DNA of 64,000 nt from the NCBI GenBank assembly GCA_040768925.1, contig JAXGLZ010000002.1, forward strand, positions 248,001 through 312,000, written 5' to 3'. This document shows, in pieces, positions 36,759-46,042 of the stretch. Below the pieces are notes generated by a model. That model had not been told where the DNA came from. It made no database searches and worked only from the letters and a program-made list of their open reading frames with translations. The position numbers and the translations under genes are program-made. Source of the DNA: CALNBC01 sp040768925 (GTDB taxonomy: Bacteria; Bacillota; Clostridia; Christensenellales; CALWSW01). Position 1 is the first letter of the stretch; each line of letters opens with the position of its first letter.

Positions 36759-37301
36759 TCAATAATTCTCGGCCCTGCGCTCGAAGTACGCTTTCGGGTG
36801 GCTGCAAACGGGGCAGACGTCCAAAGCTTCGTCTCCGTAGTGAATGTAACCGCAGTTGCGGCACTTCCAGCCCTTGGGCGCGTCGCCGGAGAAGGTCTTT
36901 CCCTCTTCATAGGTGTTCAGGATCTTCCGGTAGCGCTCCTCGTGGGTCTTTTCCACCCCGGCAACGGCGTCGAACCTTTCGGCCAGCTTGTCGAAGCCTT
37001 CCTCCCGGGCTTCTTTGGCCATGCGGGGGTACATGTTTGTCCATTCGTCGTGTTCGCCGTCGGCCGCGTGCTCCAAATTGAAGGCAGCGTCGCCCAAAAG
37101 GCCCAGTTCCCGGAACCACAGCTTTGCGTGCTCCCTTTCCTGTTCCGCGGTTTCGAGGAAGATGCTTGCCATCTGCTCATAGCCGGCCTTCTTCGCCGCG
37201 CTTGCGTAGAACGTATATTTGGTGCGGGCCATGGATTCGCCCGCAAAAGCTTCCCGCAGGTTTTCTTTGGTCTTCGTTCCGTCGTACTTGCACTCGCTCA
37301 T
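36759..37301 (-). CDS. rbr: Rubrerythrin
   Basis: 180 residues from ATG 37301 (AGGAGGACCAACAA). The N-terminal ferritin-like diiron domain has ENLREAFAGESMARTKYTFY and TAEQEREHAKLW; the C-terminal rubredoxin-like Fe(Cys)4 domain has CRNCGYIHYG and CPVCSHPKAYF. It reduces hydrogen peroxide in anaerobes. A single gene with its own terminator. Confidence 0.94.
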   Translation of the reverse strand: MSECKYDGTKTKENLREAFAGESMARTKYTFYASAAKKAGYEQMASIFLETAEQEREHAKLWFRELGLLGDAAFNLEHAADGEHDEWTNMYPRMAKEAREEGFDKLAERFDAVAGVEKTHEERYRKILNTYEEGKTFSGDAPKGWKCRNCGYIHYGDEALDVCPVCSHPKAYFERRAENY

Positions 37302-37413
37302 TTGTTGGTCCTCCTTTAAAACTGAAAACATGCCAAATTGCGGTATTTTCCTACAGGAAAGTATATCGCTATGCGCTCCGTCTGTCCAGCCATAGCGCAA
37401 AAATAATCTGGTT

Positions 37414-38487
37414 TCAGCCGCCGATTCTCGTTTCGATGATCCCGCCGCCCAGGCAGCAATCGCCGTCATAAAGCACGGCCCACTGGCCGGGGGTGACCGC
37501 GCGCTGCCTGGACGAAAAGGTGATCAGCGCGCCGTCTTTTGAAAGCTCCACATGGGCCCGCTGGTCCGGCTGGCGGTAACGGTGCTTGACGGCGCAGTCA
37601 AAGGATGCCGCCGGCGGAGCGCCCCCGATCCAGTTCAGCGCGCCGGTTTCCAGGGCTTTTGAATAGAGCAGCCCCGTCTCCCCGTGGGTCACGACCAGCC
37701 TGTTGTTTTCAAGGTCCTTGTCCGCCACGAACCAGCGCCCGCCCTCCGGCGCGCCGCCGATTCCCAGGCCGCGCCGCTGGCCGAGGGTGTAAAACATCAG
37801 CCCGTCATGCCGGCCCACGACCTTGCCCTGCGGGGTGACCATATCGCCGGGACGGGCGGGCAGGTATTGCATCAGGAACTGCTTGAATTTTCGCTCGCCG
37901 ATGAAGCAGATCCCCGTGGAATCCTTTTTTTGTGCGGTGCTCAGGCCCGCTTCCTTTGCGATTTGGCGCAATTCCTGTTTGTTCATCCCGCCAATGGGAA
38001 ACATCGCCCGGCTGATCTGGCTCTGGCTCAGCCCGGCGAGGAAATAGGTCTGATCCTTGTTTTGATCCGCCGCCCGAAGGAGCCGGGCGGTTCCGCCGTT
38101 TTTCTGCACCCGCGCATAATGGCCGGTGGCCAAATAATCGGCGCCGGCCTTAAACGCAAAATCCAAAAAAGCCTTGAACTTGATCTCGGAATTGCACAAA
38201 ACGTCCGGATTCGGCGTGCGCCCGGCCTCGTATTCCCCAAGGAATACGGAAAAAACCCGGTCCCAGTACTCTTTTGCAAAGTTTACCGAATAATACGGGA
38301 TGCCGATCCTGTCGCAGACGCGGCGAACGTCGTCGTAATCCCCGGCGGCGGTGCAAACGCCTTCCTCGTCCTGCTCTTCCCAGTTTTTCATGAACACGCC
38401 GACGACGTCGTAACCCTGCTCTTTGAGAAGCAGCGCGGCCACAGAGGAATCCACCCCGCCCGACATGCCCACGACAACGCGCTCCAC
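37414..38487 (-). CDS. mnmA: tRNA-specific 2-thiouridylase MnmA
   Basis: 357 residues from GTG 38487. The PP-loop VVVGMSGGVDSSVAALLLKE, catalytic cysteines in VLCNSEIKFK and STGICFIGERKF, and the C-terminal domain (RRGLGIGGAPEGGRWFV, LGGGIIE) are present. It thiolates U34 of tRNA-Lys, -Glu and -Gln using sulfur from a cysteine desulfurase. It overlaps the HMA-domain gene by one base. Confidence 0.95.
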   Translation of the reverse strand: MERVVVGMSGGVDSSVAALLLKEQGYDVVGVFMKNWEEQDEEGVCTAAGDYDDVRRVCDRIGIPYYSVNFAKEYWDRVFSVFLGEYEAGRTPNPDVLCNSEIKFKAFLDFAFKAGADYLATGHYARVQKNGGTARLLRAADQNKDQTYFLAGLSQSQISRAMFPIGGMNKQELRQIAKEAGLSTAQKKDSTGICFIGERKFKQFLMQYLPARPGDMVTPQGKVVGRHDGLMFYTLGQRRGLGIGGAPEGGRWFVADKDLENNRLVVTHGETGLLYSKALETGALNWIGGAPPAASFDCAVKHRYRQPDQRAHVELSKDGALITFSSRQRAVTPGQWAVLYDGDCCLGGGIIETRIGG

Positions 38488-38708
38488 TATGCCTTTTCCT
38501 CCATGGAAACGAATTCAAAACCCAGGTCTTCGATCGCGTCGCTTACTTCAGACGCGGCGATCGGTCCGTCTGCGCCGATTTTTGCCATGCCTTTTTTGAG
38601 GTCGACCTCAACCTTCTCCACACCGTCCAGGCAGGAGAGCGCCTTTTTAACGCTTCCGACGCAGTGCATGCACTGCATTCCGGATATGTTAACAATATAA
38701 TTCTTCAT
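38487..38708 (-). CDS. HMA-domain metal-binding protein
   Basis: 73 residues with the metal site GMQCMHCVGSVKKAL; a second CopZ-like chaperone in this window. The site sequence CMHC differs from the CQHC of CopZ at 18,307. Its stop overlaps the mnmA start by one base, so both are co-translated. Whether it supplies a metal to MnmA or to an unrelated target is unknown; it may be a simple operon neighbour. Confidence 0.85.
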   Translation of the reverse strand: MKNYIVNISGMQCMHCVGSVKKALSCLDGVEKVEVDLKKGMAKIGADGPIAASEVSDAIEDLGFEFVSMEEKA

Positions 38709-38835
38709 GCTGAAATCTCCTTTCAGGTGTTTTCGGATTCTATTATAACGTCTTTTTCATCAAAGCGACAGCCGTATTTGCGCGTCGGGTCCATTCGTGA
38801 CATAATATATCCAATTCATGTTTTAGGAGGCGGGC

Positions 38836-39873
38836 ATGCGAAAGAACCGCGGCCGCGCAAACGGCGAAGGCCTGAGCCTGATGAAGCTTGCGATGCTTCT
38901 GCTGCTCTCGGTCGTCATCGTTGCCGGGATCATCTATTTTTTTGAAATCACGCCGGAACAGCTGGACCGGGTTGCCGAAAACATCATCTCCACCCCGCGG
39001 CCCACGTCTTTGGAGCCGGGCGGGGTCCAGCCGGCAACGCCCCCGATCTTTTCCCCTTCCGAACCGGATTCGGACGCGGTGCTTCCCGTCAGCGGCAAGC
39101 TTTCGGTGGTTTTTCTGAACGTCGGCAACGCGGACTGCATCTTTGTGCAAAGCCCTTCGGGGAAAACGATGCTCGTCGACGCGGGCGAGGCGAGCGCCTT
39201 TGGCGTCATCGCCGATTTCCTGAAGCGCGCCGGCGTTTCGAAGATCGACGTTCTGGTCGCCACCCACCCCCACAACGACCACATCGGCAGCATGCGAAGG
39301 GTGGTGGAAAATTACGAGATCGGCGCGGTCTATATGCCCAGGGTGACGCACAACACTTCCACCTATGAAAAGCTGCTGAACGCCATCAGCGAAAAGGGCA
39401 TGAAGATCAAAACGGCCAAAGGCGGTACTGACGCAGCCATCCCCTTTGACGAGGACGTGACCGTCCGGATCCTGGCGCCTTTGCGGGACGAGTATTCCGA
39501 TCTCAACGATTACAGCGCGGTGCTTCGGCTGGATTACAACAATTCTTCCTTCCTGCTCACCGGGGACATCGAGAAAATCTCGGAAAATGACTTGGTGGAA
39601 GAATACCCCGAGCTTTTACGAACGGACGTGCTGAAGGTTCCCCACCACGGTTCCTCGTCATCGAGCACCGCGGAGTTCCTTTCGGCTGTCGACCCCGATT
39701 ACGCCGTGATCTCCTGCGAAAAGGATTCGGATTACGGCCACCCCGCGGCGGAAGTGCTGGAACGGCTGGACGCCGCTCAGGCAAAATACTACCGCACGGA
39801 TCTTTTTGGGACGATCGCCTTCATCACGGACGGAAACGCCTTCGAAATCAAAACGGAATATTTCGGCGAATAG
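38836..39873 (+). CDS. ComEC/Rec2-type metallo-beta-lactamase fold hydrolase, membrane-anchored
   Basis: 345 residues after TTTTAGGAGGCGGGC. One transmembrane helix (16-40: LMKLAMLLLLSVVIVAGIIY) and a Pro-rich linker lead to a soluble MBL-fold domain with THPHNDHIGS, FLLTGDIE, VPHHGSSSSS and DYGHP. This is the C-terminal hydrolase of ComEC without its channel, as in the many ComEC-like extracellular nucleases or phosphodiesterases of Firmicutes. A single gene. Confidence 0.88.
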   Translation: MRKNRGRANGEGLSLMKLAMLLLLSVVIVAGIIYFFEITPEQLDRVAENIISTPRPTSLEPGGVQPATPPIFSPSEPDSDAVLPVSGKLSVVFLNVGNADCIFVQSPSGKTMLVDAGEASAFGVIADFLKRAGVSKIDVLVATHPHNDHIGSMRRVVENYEIGAVYMPRVTHNTSTYEKLLNAISEKGMKIKTAKGGTDAAIPFDEDVTVRILAPLRDEYSDLNDYSAVLRLDYNNSSFLLTGDIEKISENDLVEEYPELLRTDVLKVPHHGSSSSSTAEFLSAVDPDYAVISCEKDSDYGHPAAEVLERLDAAQAKYYRTDLFGTIAFITDGNAFEIKTEYFGE

Positions 39874-39874
39874 C

Positions 39875-39911
39875 GAAAACGGGCCGCCCAAGGCTAGGGC
39901 GGCCCGTTTTC
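39875..39911. terminator. Bidirectional terminator
   Basis: GAAAACGGGCCGCCC and GGGCGGCCCGTTTTC, convergent between the ComEC-like gene and the transporter gene. Confidence 0.85.
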
Positions 39912-39922
39912 TCTGCTTTTCC

Positions 39923-40828
39923 TTATGTGTTTTGCATCGCGGGCTCCGCGGCGGGGTCTGCCTTTGCGGCTTTTTCGGTTCTGTCTTTCCAGACGCACCA
40001 GACCGTGACGGTCAGCACCACCGCCGCGCCGCCGACGAGGGCGAAAATCCCCGGGGCTTCGCCGTCAAAGATCAGCACCCAAACCGGGTTCAGGATCGGC
40101 TCGACGACGCTGATCAGCGAACAGGTCAGCGGCGAGCACCGCCGGGACGCAAGGCCATACAGCACATAGGGGATTCCCAGCTGCACGATCCCCAGGGCGA
40201 GGATCGACAAAACCGCCGCCTGGGTGATCTGCGTTTCGTAGAAAAACGCCAGCGGCACGCCGACCGCCGCCGTCAGCAGATGGGCGAAGTAAATCCCGCC
40301 CATGCGGGTTTCGTCGTCGCTGTTCCCGGTCAGCAGGAACATTAAAGACATGGTCAGCCCCGCGGCAACGGCAACAAGGTTGCCGAAAAGCTGCCCGGGC
40401 TCCAGCTTGTCAAAAAAGAACAGGGCGATTCCGCAAAGGGTCAGCACCACCGCGAGCACATCCCCAAACCTGAACCGCTGATGAAGGAACACGGCGGATA
40501 TCCCGAGCAGGAACACCGGCGCAGTATATTGCAGCGCGATGGCGTTGGCGGCGGTCGTCAGCTTGTTCGCGCTGACAAAGAGCAAAAAGGTGATCCCGGT
40601 GACGAGGGCGATGGAAACCGTCCTTTTGTTCAGCCTCAGCTTCATGCCGGTTTTTTTGATGTACGCCAGAAGGACGAAGGAGGCGATCAGGCTTCGGAAT
40701 CCCGCGATCACAAAAGGATTCCAGGGGATCAGCTTGATGAAAATCCCGGCGATGCTCCACATGGCCGCGCAAAGCGCCATCTGAAGCATCGCCTTTCCGC
40801 TTGCGCGGCTGTCATGCGTCGTATTCAC
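39923..40828 (-). CDS. EamA/DMT-family transporter
   Basis: 301 residues from GTG 40828 (GGAGGGCCAAA). About ten hydrophobic segments in two five-helix repeats typical of EamA (each with a WSxxG/GxxPVWxxI-type motif: MWSIAGIFIKLIPWNPFVIA and SVVEPILNPVWVLIFDGEAP). It lies 12 bases after thrB, so an amino-acid export role is possible, but the substrate is not evident. Confidence 0.88.
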   Translation of the reverse strand: MNTTHDSRASGKAMLQMALCAAMWSIAGIFIKLIPWNPFVIAGFRSLIASFVLLAYIKKTGMKLRLNKRTVSIALVTGITFLLFVSANKLTTAANAIALQYTAPVFLLGISAVFLHQRFRFGDVLAVVLTLCGIALFFFDKLEPGQLFGNLVAVAAGLTMSLMFLLTGNSDDETRMGGIYFAHLLTAAVGVPLAFFYETQITQAAVLSILALGIVQLGIPYVLYGLASRRCSPLTCSLISVVEPILNPVWVLIFDGEAPGIFALVGGAAVVLTVTVWCVWKDRTEKAAKADPAAEPAMQNT

Positions 40829-40840
40829 TTTGGCCCTCCG

Positions 40841-41737
40841 TCAGAATTCCCAGGTTGCGCCGTCATAGCAGACGTCCAGCATCTTGACTTCCCATTTGTG
40901 ATCCAGCTCCTTGAGGGCGCCCGTCATCCTCTGGCGGAACTGGCGGTAATCTTTTTCCAAAAAGGCGATCATCGTCGGTCCCGCGCCGGAAAGGCAGCAG
41001 CCAAGGGCGCCGTTCTTTTCCGCCTCGGAGAGGATCAGGTCAAAGCCGGGGATCAGGTCCTTCCGGTAGGGCTGGTGGAGCCGGTCTTCCAAAGCGGTGT
41101 GAACAAGGTCCAGCCTGCCCTGGATCATCGCGCCCACCATCAGCGCGGAGCGGGAAACGTTGAACACCGCGTCCGCCATGGACACGGAGGCCGGCAGCAC
41201 CGCCCGGGCCTTTTTCGTCGAAAGGGGAAAATCCGGGATCAGCACGCAGCACTTCAACCTGCGCGGCGGCTCGATGTGCACATACTGGACCCGGCCGTTC
41301 ACGATCGCCCCGGCGGTCATGCCGCCGATAAAGGTCGGAAGGATGTTGTCCGGGTGGCCCTCGATTTCCGCGGCGATGGAGATCATGTCGTCCGTTGAAA
41401 GGGAGCCGTCGCTGATGATGTTCGCCGCAATGATGCCGCCGACGACGCAGGCGGAGCTTGAACCCAGCCCCCGGGTCTGGGGGATCCGGTTGGTCTGTTT
41501 GATGCGCAGGCCGGGCATCGGAACGCCGGTTTCGGAAAGCGCGCGCTTGATCGAGCGGTAAACCAGGTTGCGTTCGTCGTCCGCGATGTAGAACCCCTGG
41601 TTGTCGCCGACGTCGATCTCCAGCCCGGATTCGCAGACTTCGAACTCGATTTCATTATAAAGGGCAAGGGCCATGCCGATGCTGTCAAACCCGGCGCCCA
41701 TATTGGCGGTTGAGCAGGGCAATTTGATCGAGGGCAT
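40841..41737 (-). CDS. thrB: Homoserine kinase ThrB
   Basis: 298 residues from ATG 41737 (TGCGGAGGTTTTG). GHMP kinase with PCSTANMGAGFDSIGMAL, the ATP loop IPQTRGLGSSSACVVGGIIA and the C-terminal LSGAGPTMIAF. It phosphorylates homoserine on the path to threonine. thrC and hom are not next to it. Confidence 0.92.
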   Translation of the reverse strand: MPSIKLPCSTANMGAGFDSIGMALALYNEIEFEVCESGLEIDVGDNQGFYIADDERNLVYRSIKRALSETGVPMPGLRIKQTNRIPQTRGLGSSSACVVGGIIAANIISDGSLSTDDMISIAAEIEGHPDNILPTFIGGMTAGAIVNGRVQYVHIEPPRRLKCCVLIPDFPLSTKKARAVLPASVSMADAVFNVSRSALMVGAMIQGRLDLVHTALEDRLHQPYRKDLIPGFDLILSEAEKNGALGCCLSGAGPTMIAFLEKDYRQFRQRMTGALKELDHKWEVKMLDVCYDGATWEF

Positions 41738-41863
41738 CACAAAACCTCCGCAATTCGCAGTAGAGAAATTATAACACATTGCGGCAATTTATGCATTCAC
41801 GCTTTTTAGAAATTGCATAACCGCCCGTTATTTGGCGGGCGCCGCCTTCGCCTTTGGCGCGGA

Positions 41864-42703
41864 TTATCTTCCAATCTGCGCGCGCACGTTGTTAAAAAGC
41901 TCCAGCCCAATCTCCACCGAGGGCGCTTCCCATTCCGCCGCTTCCTGTTCGAACCTTCCCTTCCATGGAAAGCGTTCCGGTATTCTGAAGGCCGCCCCGC
42001 CCGTCAGCTCCATCCGAAAATGGTAAGGCGGCGCAATTTCAATGCGCTCCTTCCTTTCCGCTTCGCTGATCGCCCGGATCACGCCGTCTTTGATCAAGCC
42101 ATAGGTTTCCCGCAAATCCGGCAAGAAGCCCGTTCGCTTATCCTTGACCGCGATGCATGCCACAAAAGGCGCGATTTCTTTCGCTTCCTTCATAGAAGCC
42201 GCGCAGCCGATATTCGCCAGATAACGGGTTCCGCAAAAATGGTAGGCGGCCATGCCGATTTCCGCGATATTTCTGCCGTTGATGAAAATCGCTTTGATCG
42301 GCGGTGTTTGAATCGAATGGGCAAAATAGGCGTTTTCTTCGCCAAAGCGCGCGTGCTGGCCCACGGTTATCAGTCCGAAGGGCGCTTCCGCCGCCTGACC
42401 CCGGATGCGCCGCCAGAAAAACGCACGATCCGCAGTGTCAAAAACCCGGACGTTTTCCGGAAGCTCCTCCAGCTTGATGTTGAATGCCCGCGAACCGGCA
42501 TGATGGCCGTCATAAAGCAGGATCTCGTCGATTCCGCAGGCGTTCGCCCCTTCGCAGACGGCTTTGACATCGCTCGTGATACAATCCCGGCCGTCGCTTT
42601 CCCAAAGCTTCGAGCCGTGGCGGATCGCTTCAACATTCTCTTCAAAAATGCCGCCGGCCCCTTCCATGTCCGCAATCACGATCAGCTGATTTTTGTCTTT
42701 CAT
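41864..42703 (-). CDS. M55-family peptidase (DppA D-aminopeptidase-like)
   Basis: 279 residues. Metal ligands of the M55 family are visible: DMEGAGGI near residue 12, LYDGHHAGSRAFN, and VGQHARFGEENAY. Bacillus DppA removes D-Ala from D-peptides such as cell-wall fragments. It is single, with thrB on one side and the EF-G-like gene on the other. Confidence 0.88.
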   Translation of the reverse strand: MKDKNQLIVIADMEGAGGIFEENVEAIRHGSKLWESDGRDCITSDVKAVCEGANACGIDEILLYDGHHAGSRAFNIKLEELPENVRVFDTADRAFFWRRIRGQAAEAPFGLITVGQHARFGEENAYFAHSIQTPPIKAIFINGRNIAEIGMAAYHFCGTRYLANIGCAASMKEAKEIAPFVACIAVKDKRTGFLPDLRETYGLIKDGVIRAISEAERKERIEIAPPYHFRMELTGGAAFRIPERFPWKGRFEQEAAEWEAPSVEIGLELFNNVRAQIGR

Positions 42704-42829
42704 CCGTTTTTGTCTTTCCTTCGTTTTTTAGTTTTTCGGAGACACAAGAACGGCGAAAGGCGCGCAGAAATGCACGCCTTTCACCGCTTTTACCATTGGA
42801 ATTCCGCGCCTGCCGGCTTGCGGTTTTTC

Positions 42830-44920
42830 TTAATCCTCGTCCTCTTCCTCTTCCTTCTTGGCCTTTTCGACGATCTTTGCGGCGATGTTGCCGGGAACCT
42901 CGTCGTAACGCTCGAAGGCGCTGAAGAAAGAACCCCGGCCCTGGGTCATGGAGCGAAGGTCCGTCGCGTACTTGAACATTTCGGCGAAAGGAACCTCCGC
43001 GACGACTTCCTGCAGCCCGCCGCCTAATGGGTTCATGCCCAGGATGCGGCCGCGGCGGCGGTTCATGTCGCCGATGATGTCGCCCATATAATCGTCCGGA
43101 ACGACGACCTTATAGCTGTAGATCGGCTCGAGCAGGGTGGGCTGAGCGTCGGCGCAGCCTTTTTTATACGCGATCCTCGCCGCCGTGCGGAAGGCCATTT
43201 CGTTGGAGTCCACGGCGTGGTAAGAGCCGTCGTACAGGGTGCAGCGGACGTTGATCATGGGGTAGCCCGCCAGAACGCCCTTGTTCACCGCTTCGCGGAG
43301 GCCCTTTTCAACGGCGGGGATGAAGTTCCTGGGAACGACGCCGCCGACGATCTTATCCACAAATTCGAATTCGGAAGAACCGTCGAAAATCGGCTCGAAT
43401 TCGACCCAAACGTCGCCGAACTGGCCGTGGCCGCCGGACTGCTTCTTGTGGCGGCCCTGGGCCTTCGCGGATTTTTTGATGGTCTCGCGGTAGGGGATCC
43501 TGGGGTCCTGCAGCTCCGCTTCGACGTTGAACTTGTTCCTCAGCTTGGCGCAGATGACGTCCAGGTGCATTTCGCCCACGCCGGAAAGCAGCATGTCGCC
43601 CGTTTCGGCGCTCTTTTCCACCTTGAAGGTCCCGTCTTCCTCCAGCAGCTTGTAAAGCCCGCCGAAGACCTTGTCTTCCTCGCCGCGCTTCTTGGCGGTG
43701 ACCGCCATGGAGATCGCGGGGGGCGTGAACGCGATGCGCGGGAACACGACGGGGTTCTGAGGGTCGCAGAGGGTATCGCCGGTGGCGGTATACTGGAGCT
43801 TTGCGACGGCGCCGATATCGCCGGCAACGAGCTCGTCGATGCTGGCGGTCTTCTTGCCCACCATGTATAAAACGCTGCCGATCTTTTCGTTCTTTTCGGC
43901 CGTGGGGTTATAGATCGGGGTATCCACCGTCAATTTGCCGGAATAGACCTTGAACAGAGAGATCTTGCCGACGAAGGCGTCCGCCAGGGTCTTGAACACC
44001 TGGGCGGAGAAGGGTTCGTCCGCCGAGCAGGCGCGCTTGACCTCGGAATCGTCCTTCGGATTGACGCCGGCCCTGGCCGCGGCTTCGTTCGGCGCGGGGA
44101 AAAAGCGGACGATGCTGTCCATCAGGCGGGAAACGCCGAGCTGGGGCGCGGCGGCGGTGCAGAAAACCGGGGTGAGGGAACCGGTGAGGATGCCCGCCCG
44201 GATGCCGGCGGTCAGCTCTTCGAGGCTGAACTCCTCGCCTTCGAAGAATTTTTCCATCAGTTCTTCGGAGCTTTCGGCGGCGGTTTCCACCAGAATGGAG
44301 CGGTAATGGTCCACCTCGGTCTCAAGATTTTCGGGGATGGGAACGATTTTGTTCTGCTTGGGGTCGAACTCGACGCCTTCATGGGCGGCAATGTCCACAT
44401 AGCCGGCGAACTTGTCCCCCTTCATGATGGGCAGCTGAAGCGGAACGACCGACGGGCCGAACTGCTCGCGCAGGGCTTCGAACACCTTTTCGAAGTTGGC
44501 GTTTTCCGTGTCCATCCGGTTGACGGCGAACGCCCGGGGGAGATCCCTGTCCTTGCAGAGCTTGAAGGCCTTTTCGGCGCCGACGGTAACCCCGGAAACC
44601 GCGCCCACGACGATGATGGCGGCGTCCGCCACGGAAAGCGTGCTCTGGACCTCGCCTTCGAAGTCGAAATAGCCGGGCGCGTCGATGACGTTTATCTTGT
44701 GGCCGTTCCATTCGACGGGCGCCAGCGCCGCGCCGATGGAAATCTGGCGTTTGGTTTCCTCGGGATCGTAGTCCGTGGTGGCGGTGCCGGCGTCCACGCT
44801 GCCCATGCGGCCGATCGCGCCGGAGGTAAACAGCATGGCTTCGGCAAGGGTGGTCTTGCCCTCGCCGCCGTGGCCGATCATGCCTACATTGCGGATTTGC
44901 TTGGTTGAGTAGCTCTTCAT
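42830..44920 (-). CDS. Elongation factor G-like GTPase without the switch-II His
   Basis: 696 residues, with the five EF-G domains in order. G1 is GHGGEGKTT; G3 is DAPGYFDF instead of DTPGHVDF, so the catalytic His is Tyr; G4 is NRMD instead of NKMD. Domain IV loop HKKQSGGHGQFGDVWVEFEP and LEPIYSYKV are conserved. This matches the 'EF-G-like' paralogue family of Firmicutes, which accompanies a normal fusA elsewhere. Its exact job in translation, ribosome recycling or stress is unsettled. Confidence 0.85.
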   Translation of the reverse strand: MKSYSTKQIRNVGMIGHGGEGKTTLAEAMLFTSGAIGRMGSVDAGTATTDYDPEETKRQISIGAALAPVEWNGHKINVIDAPGYFDFEGEVQSTLSVADAAIIVVGAVSGVTVGAEKAFKLCKDRDLPRAFAVNRMDTENANFEKVFEALREQFGPSVVPLQLPIMKGDKFAGYVDIAAHEGVEFDPKQNKIVPIPENLETEVDHYRSILVETAAESSEELMEKFFEGEEFSLEELTAGIRAGILTGSLTPVFCTAAAPQLGVSRLMDSIVRFFPAPNEAAARAGVNPKDDSEVKRACSADEPFSAQVFKTLADAFVGKISLFKVYSGKLTVDTPIYNPTAEKNEKIGSVLYMVGKKTASIDELVAGDIGAVAKLQYTATGDTLCDPQNPVVFPRIAFTPPAISMAVTAKKRGEEDKVFGGLYKLLEEDGTFKVEKSAETGDMLLSGVGEMHLDVICAKLRNKFNVEAELQDPRIPYRETIKKSAKAQGRHKKQSGGHGQFGDVWVEFEPIFDGSSEFEFVDKIVGGVVPRNFIPAVEKGLREAVNKGVLAGYPMINVRCTLYDGSYHAVDSNEMAFRTAARIAYKKGCADAQPTLLEPIYSYKVVVPDDYMGDIIGDMNRRRGRILGMNPLGGGLQEVVAEVPFAEMFKYATDLRSMTQGRGSFFSAFERYDEVPGNIAAKIVEKAKKEEEEDED

Positions 44921-45223
44921 ATGCTGGATTCCCCCTGTTGATGATGCTGAATAGAATCAATATATTATAGGACAGGACATGCGCGATAAGCATCCGCATG
45001 TCTACAATGCGCCTTTACTATAATAACAGTCCAAAGGAATTCTGTAAACCAGAAAAACGGCCGAAAGCGTGATGCCCTCTGCATTCCTCCCCTTGCCCGC
45101 AAAATGAAGGGGCGAATACCGGCCTTTCTTCCTAAAAATAAAGGACTGCCGCTGCCCGCGCGCCAGGGCCGGGCGCTGCCGGCCGCGGCAGCCAAAGCCG
45201 CGCATTTGCCGCCCGGCCGGTCT

Positions 45224-45270
45224 GGGCAAAAAGCAAAAGCTGGGGAAAAAGCAAAAGCCGGGCAAAAAGC
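45224..45270. repeat. 18-bp tandem repeat
   Basis: GGGCAAAAAGCAAAAGCT (45224), GGGGAAAAAGCAAAAGCC (45242) and a partial GGGCAAAAAGC (45260). Non-coding, between the EF-G-like gene and the next gene; the last unit runs into a GCCGGGC/GCCCGGC hairpin. Confidence 0.8.
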
Positions 45271-45312
45271 GCCCGGCAAAAGCGGCATCCCAAAACGGGC
45301 CGCGGCAAGCGG

Positions 45313-46023
45313 TTACATTTCCGGCTTGCTGAGGATGTCCCTGTTCTCTTCCTCGCAATCCTCGCGGTAGCGGACCATCATGTCCCTGAAGAGCTCCGCG
45401 GTCGTGGGCGGCGTATAGGTTATGGCGTTCGCGCCGGCGTCGATCGTCCGCCTGATCGACTCCGGGGTGGAGCCGCCGGTGGCGATGATCGGCACGTCCG
45501 GGAATTTTTTGCGGATCGATTCGACGATAAAGGGCGTTTTCCCCGCGCCGGAAACGTTCAGGATGGAAGCCCCGGCCTTCAGCCGCGACGCGACGTCCGT
45601 ATATTCGGACACGACGGTGATCACAATGGGGATGTCGATCACCTTGGAGAGCTTTTCCAGCGTTTCGTTGGGGGTGGGCGCGTTCAGCACGACCCCCATG
45701 GCCCCCTGGAACTCGGCGTCCTGGGCGAGGTTGATGACCCGCCGCCCCTTTGTGGTGCCGCCGCCCACCCCGCAGAAGACCGGCATTTCCGCCGCCGTGA
45801 TGATCGAGTGCGTGATGGCGGGCTGGGGCGTGAAGGGATACACCGCGATCACCGCGTCGGTGTTGATGTTCCGGATGATGGCCACGTCCGTTGAAAAGAC
45901 GAGGGATTTGATCAGCTTGCCGAAAATGCAGATTCCGCTGACCATGCTCAGCTCGGGCGGCACGATGATCATGTGCTTCCTGAGCTGGCCTGTGTAAATG
46001 GGAACGTTGCGCTTCATTTGCAT
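45313..46023 (-). CDS. TIM-barrel protein of unknown function
   Basis: 236 residues. Repeated beta strands followed by glycine loops (NVSGAGKTPFIV, IIATGGSTPESIRRTIDAGA, ITYTPPT) give a phosphate-binding barrel of the thiamine-phosphate synthase/KDPG-aldolase kind. Clostridia homologues are usually annotated 'hydrolase' without proof. It follows nrdJ by 19 bases on the same strand and is probably co-transcribed with it; a role connected with nucleotide metabolism would fit but is unproven. Confidence 0.65.
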   Translation of the reverse strand: MQMKRNVPIYTGQLRKHMIIVPPELSMVSGICIFGKLIKSLVFSTDVAIIRNINTDAVIAVYPFTPQPAITHSIITAAEMPVFCGVGGGTTKGRRVINLAQDAEFQGAMGVVLNAPTPNETLEKLSKVIDIPIVITVVSEYTDVASRLKAGASILNVSGAGKTPFIVESIRKKFPDVPIIATGGSTPESIRRTIDAGANAITYTPPTTAELFRDMMVRYREDCEEENRDILSKPEM

Positions 46024-46042
46024 TCCTCCTGTTCGTTGAAAA

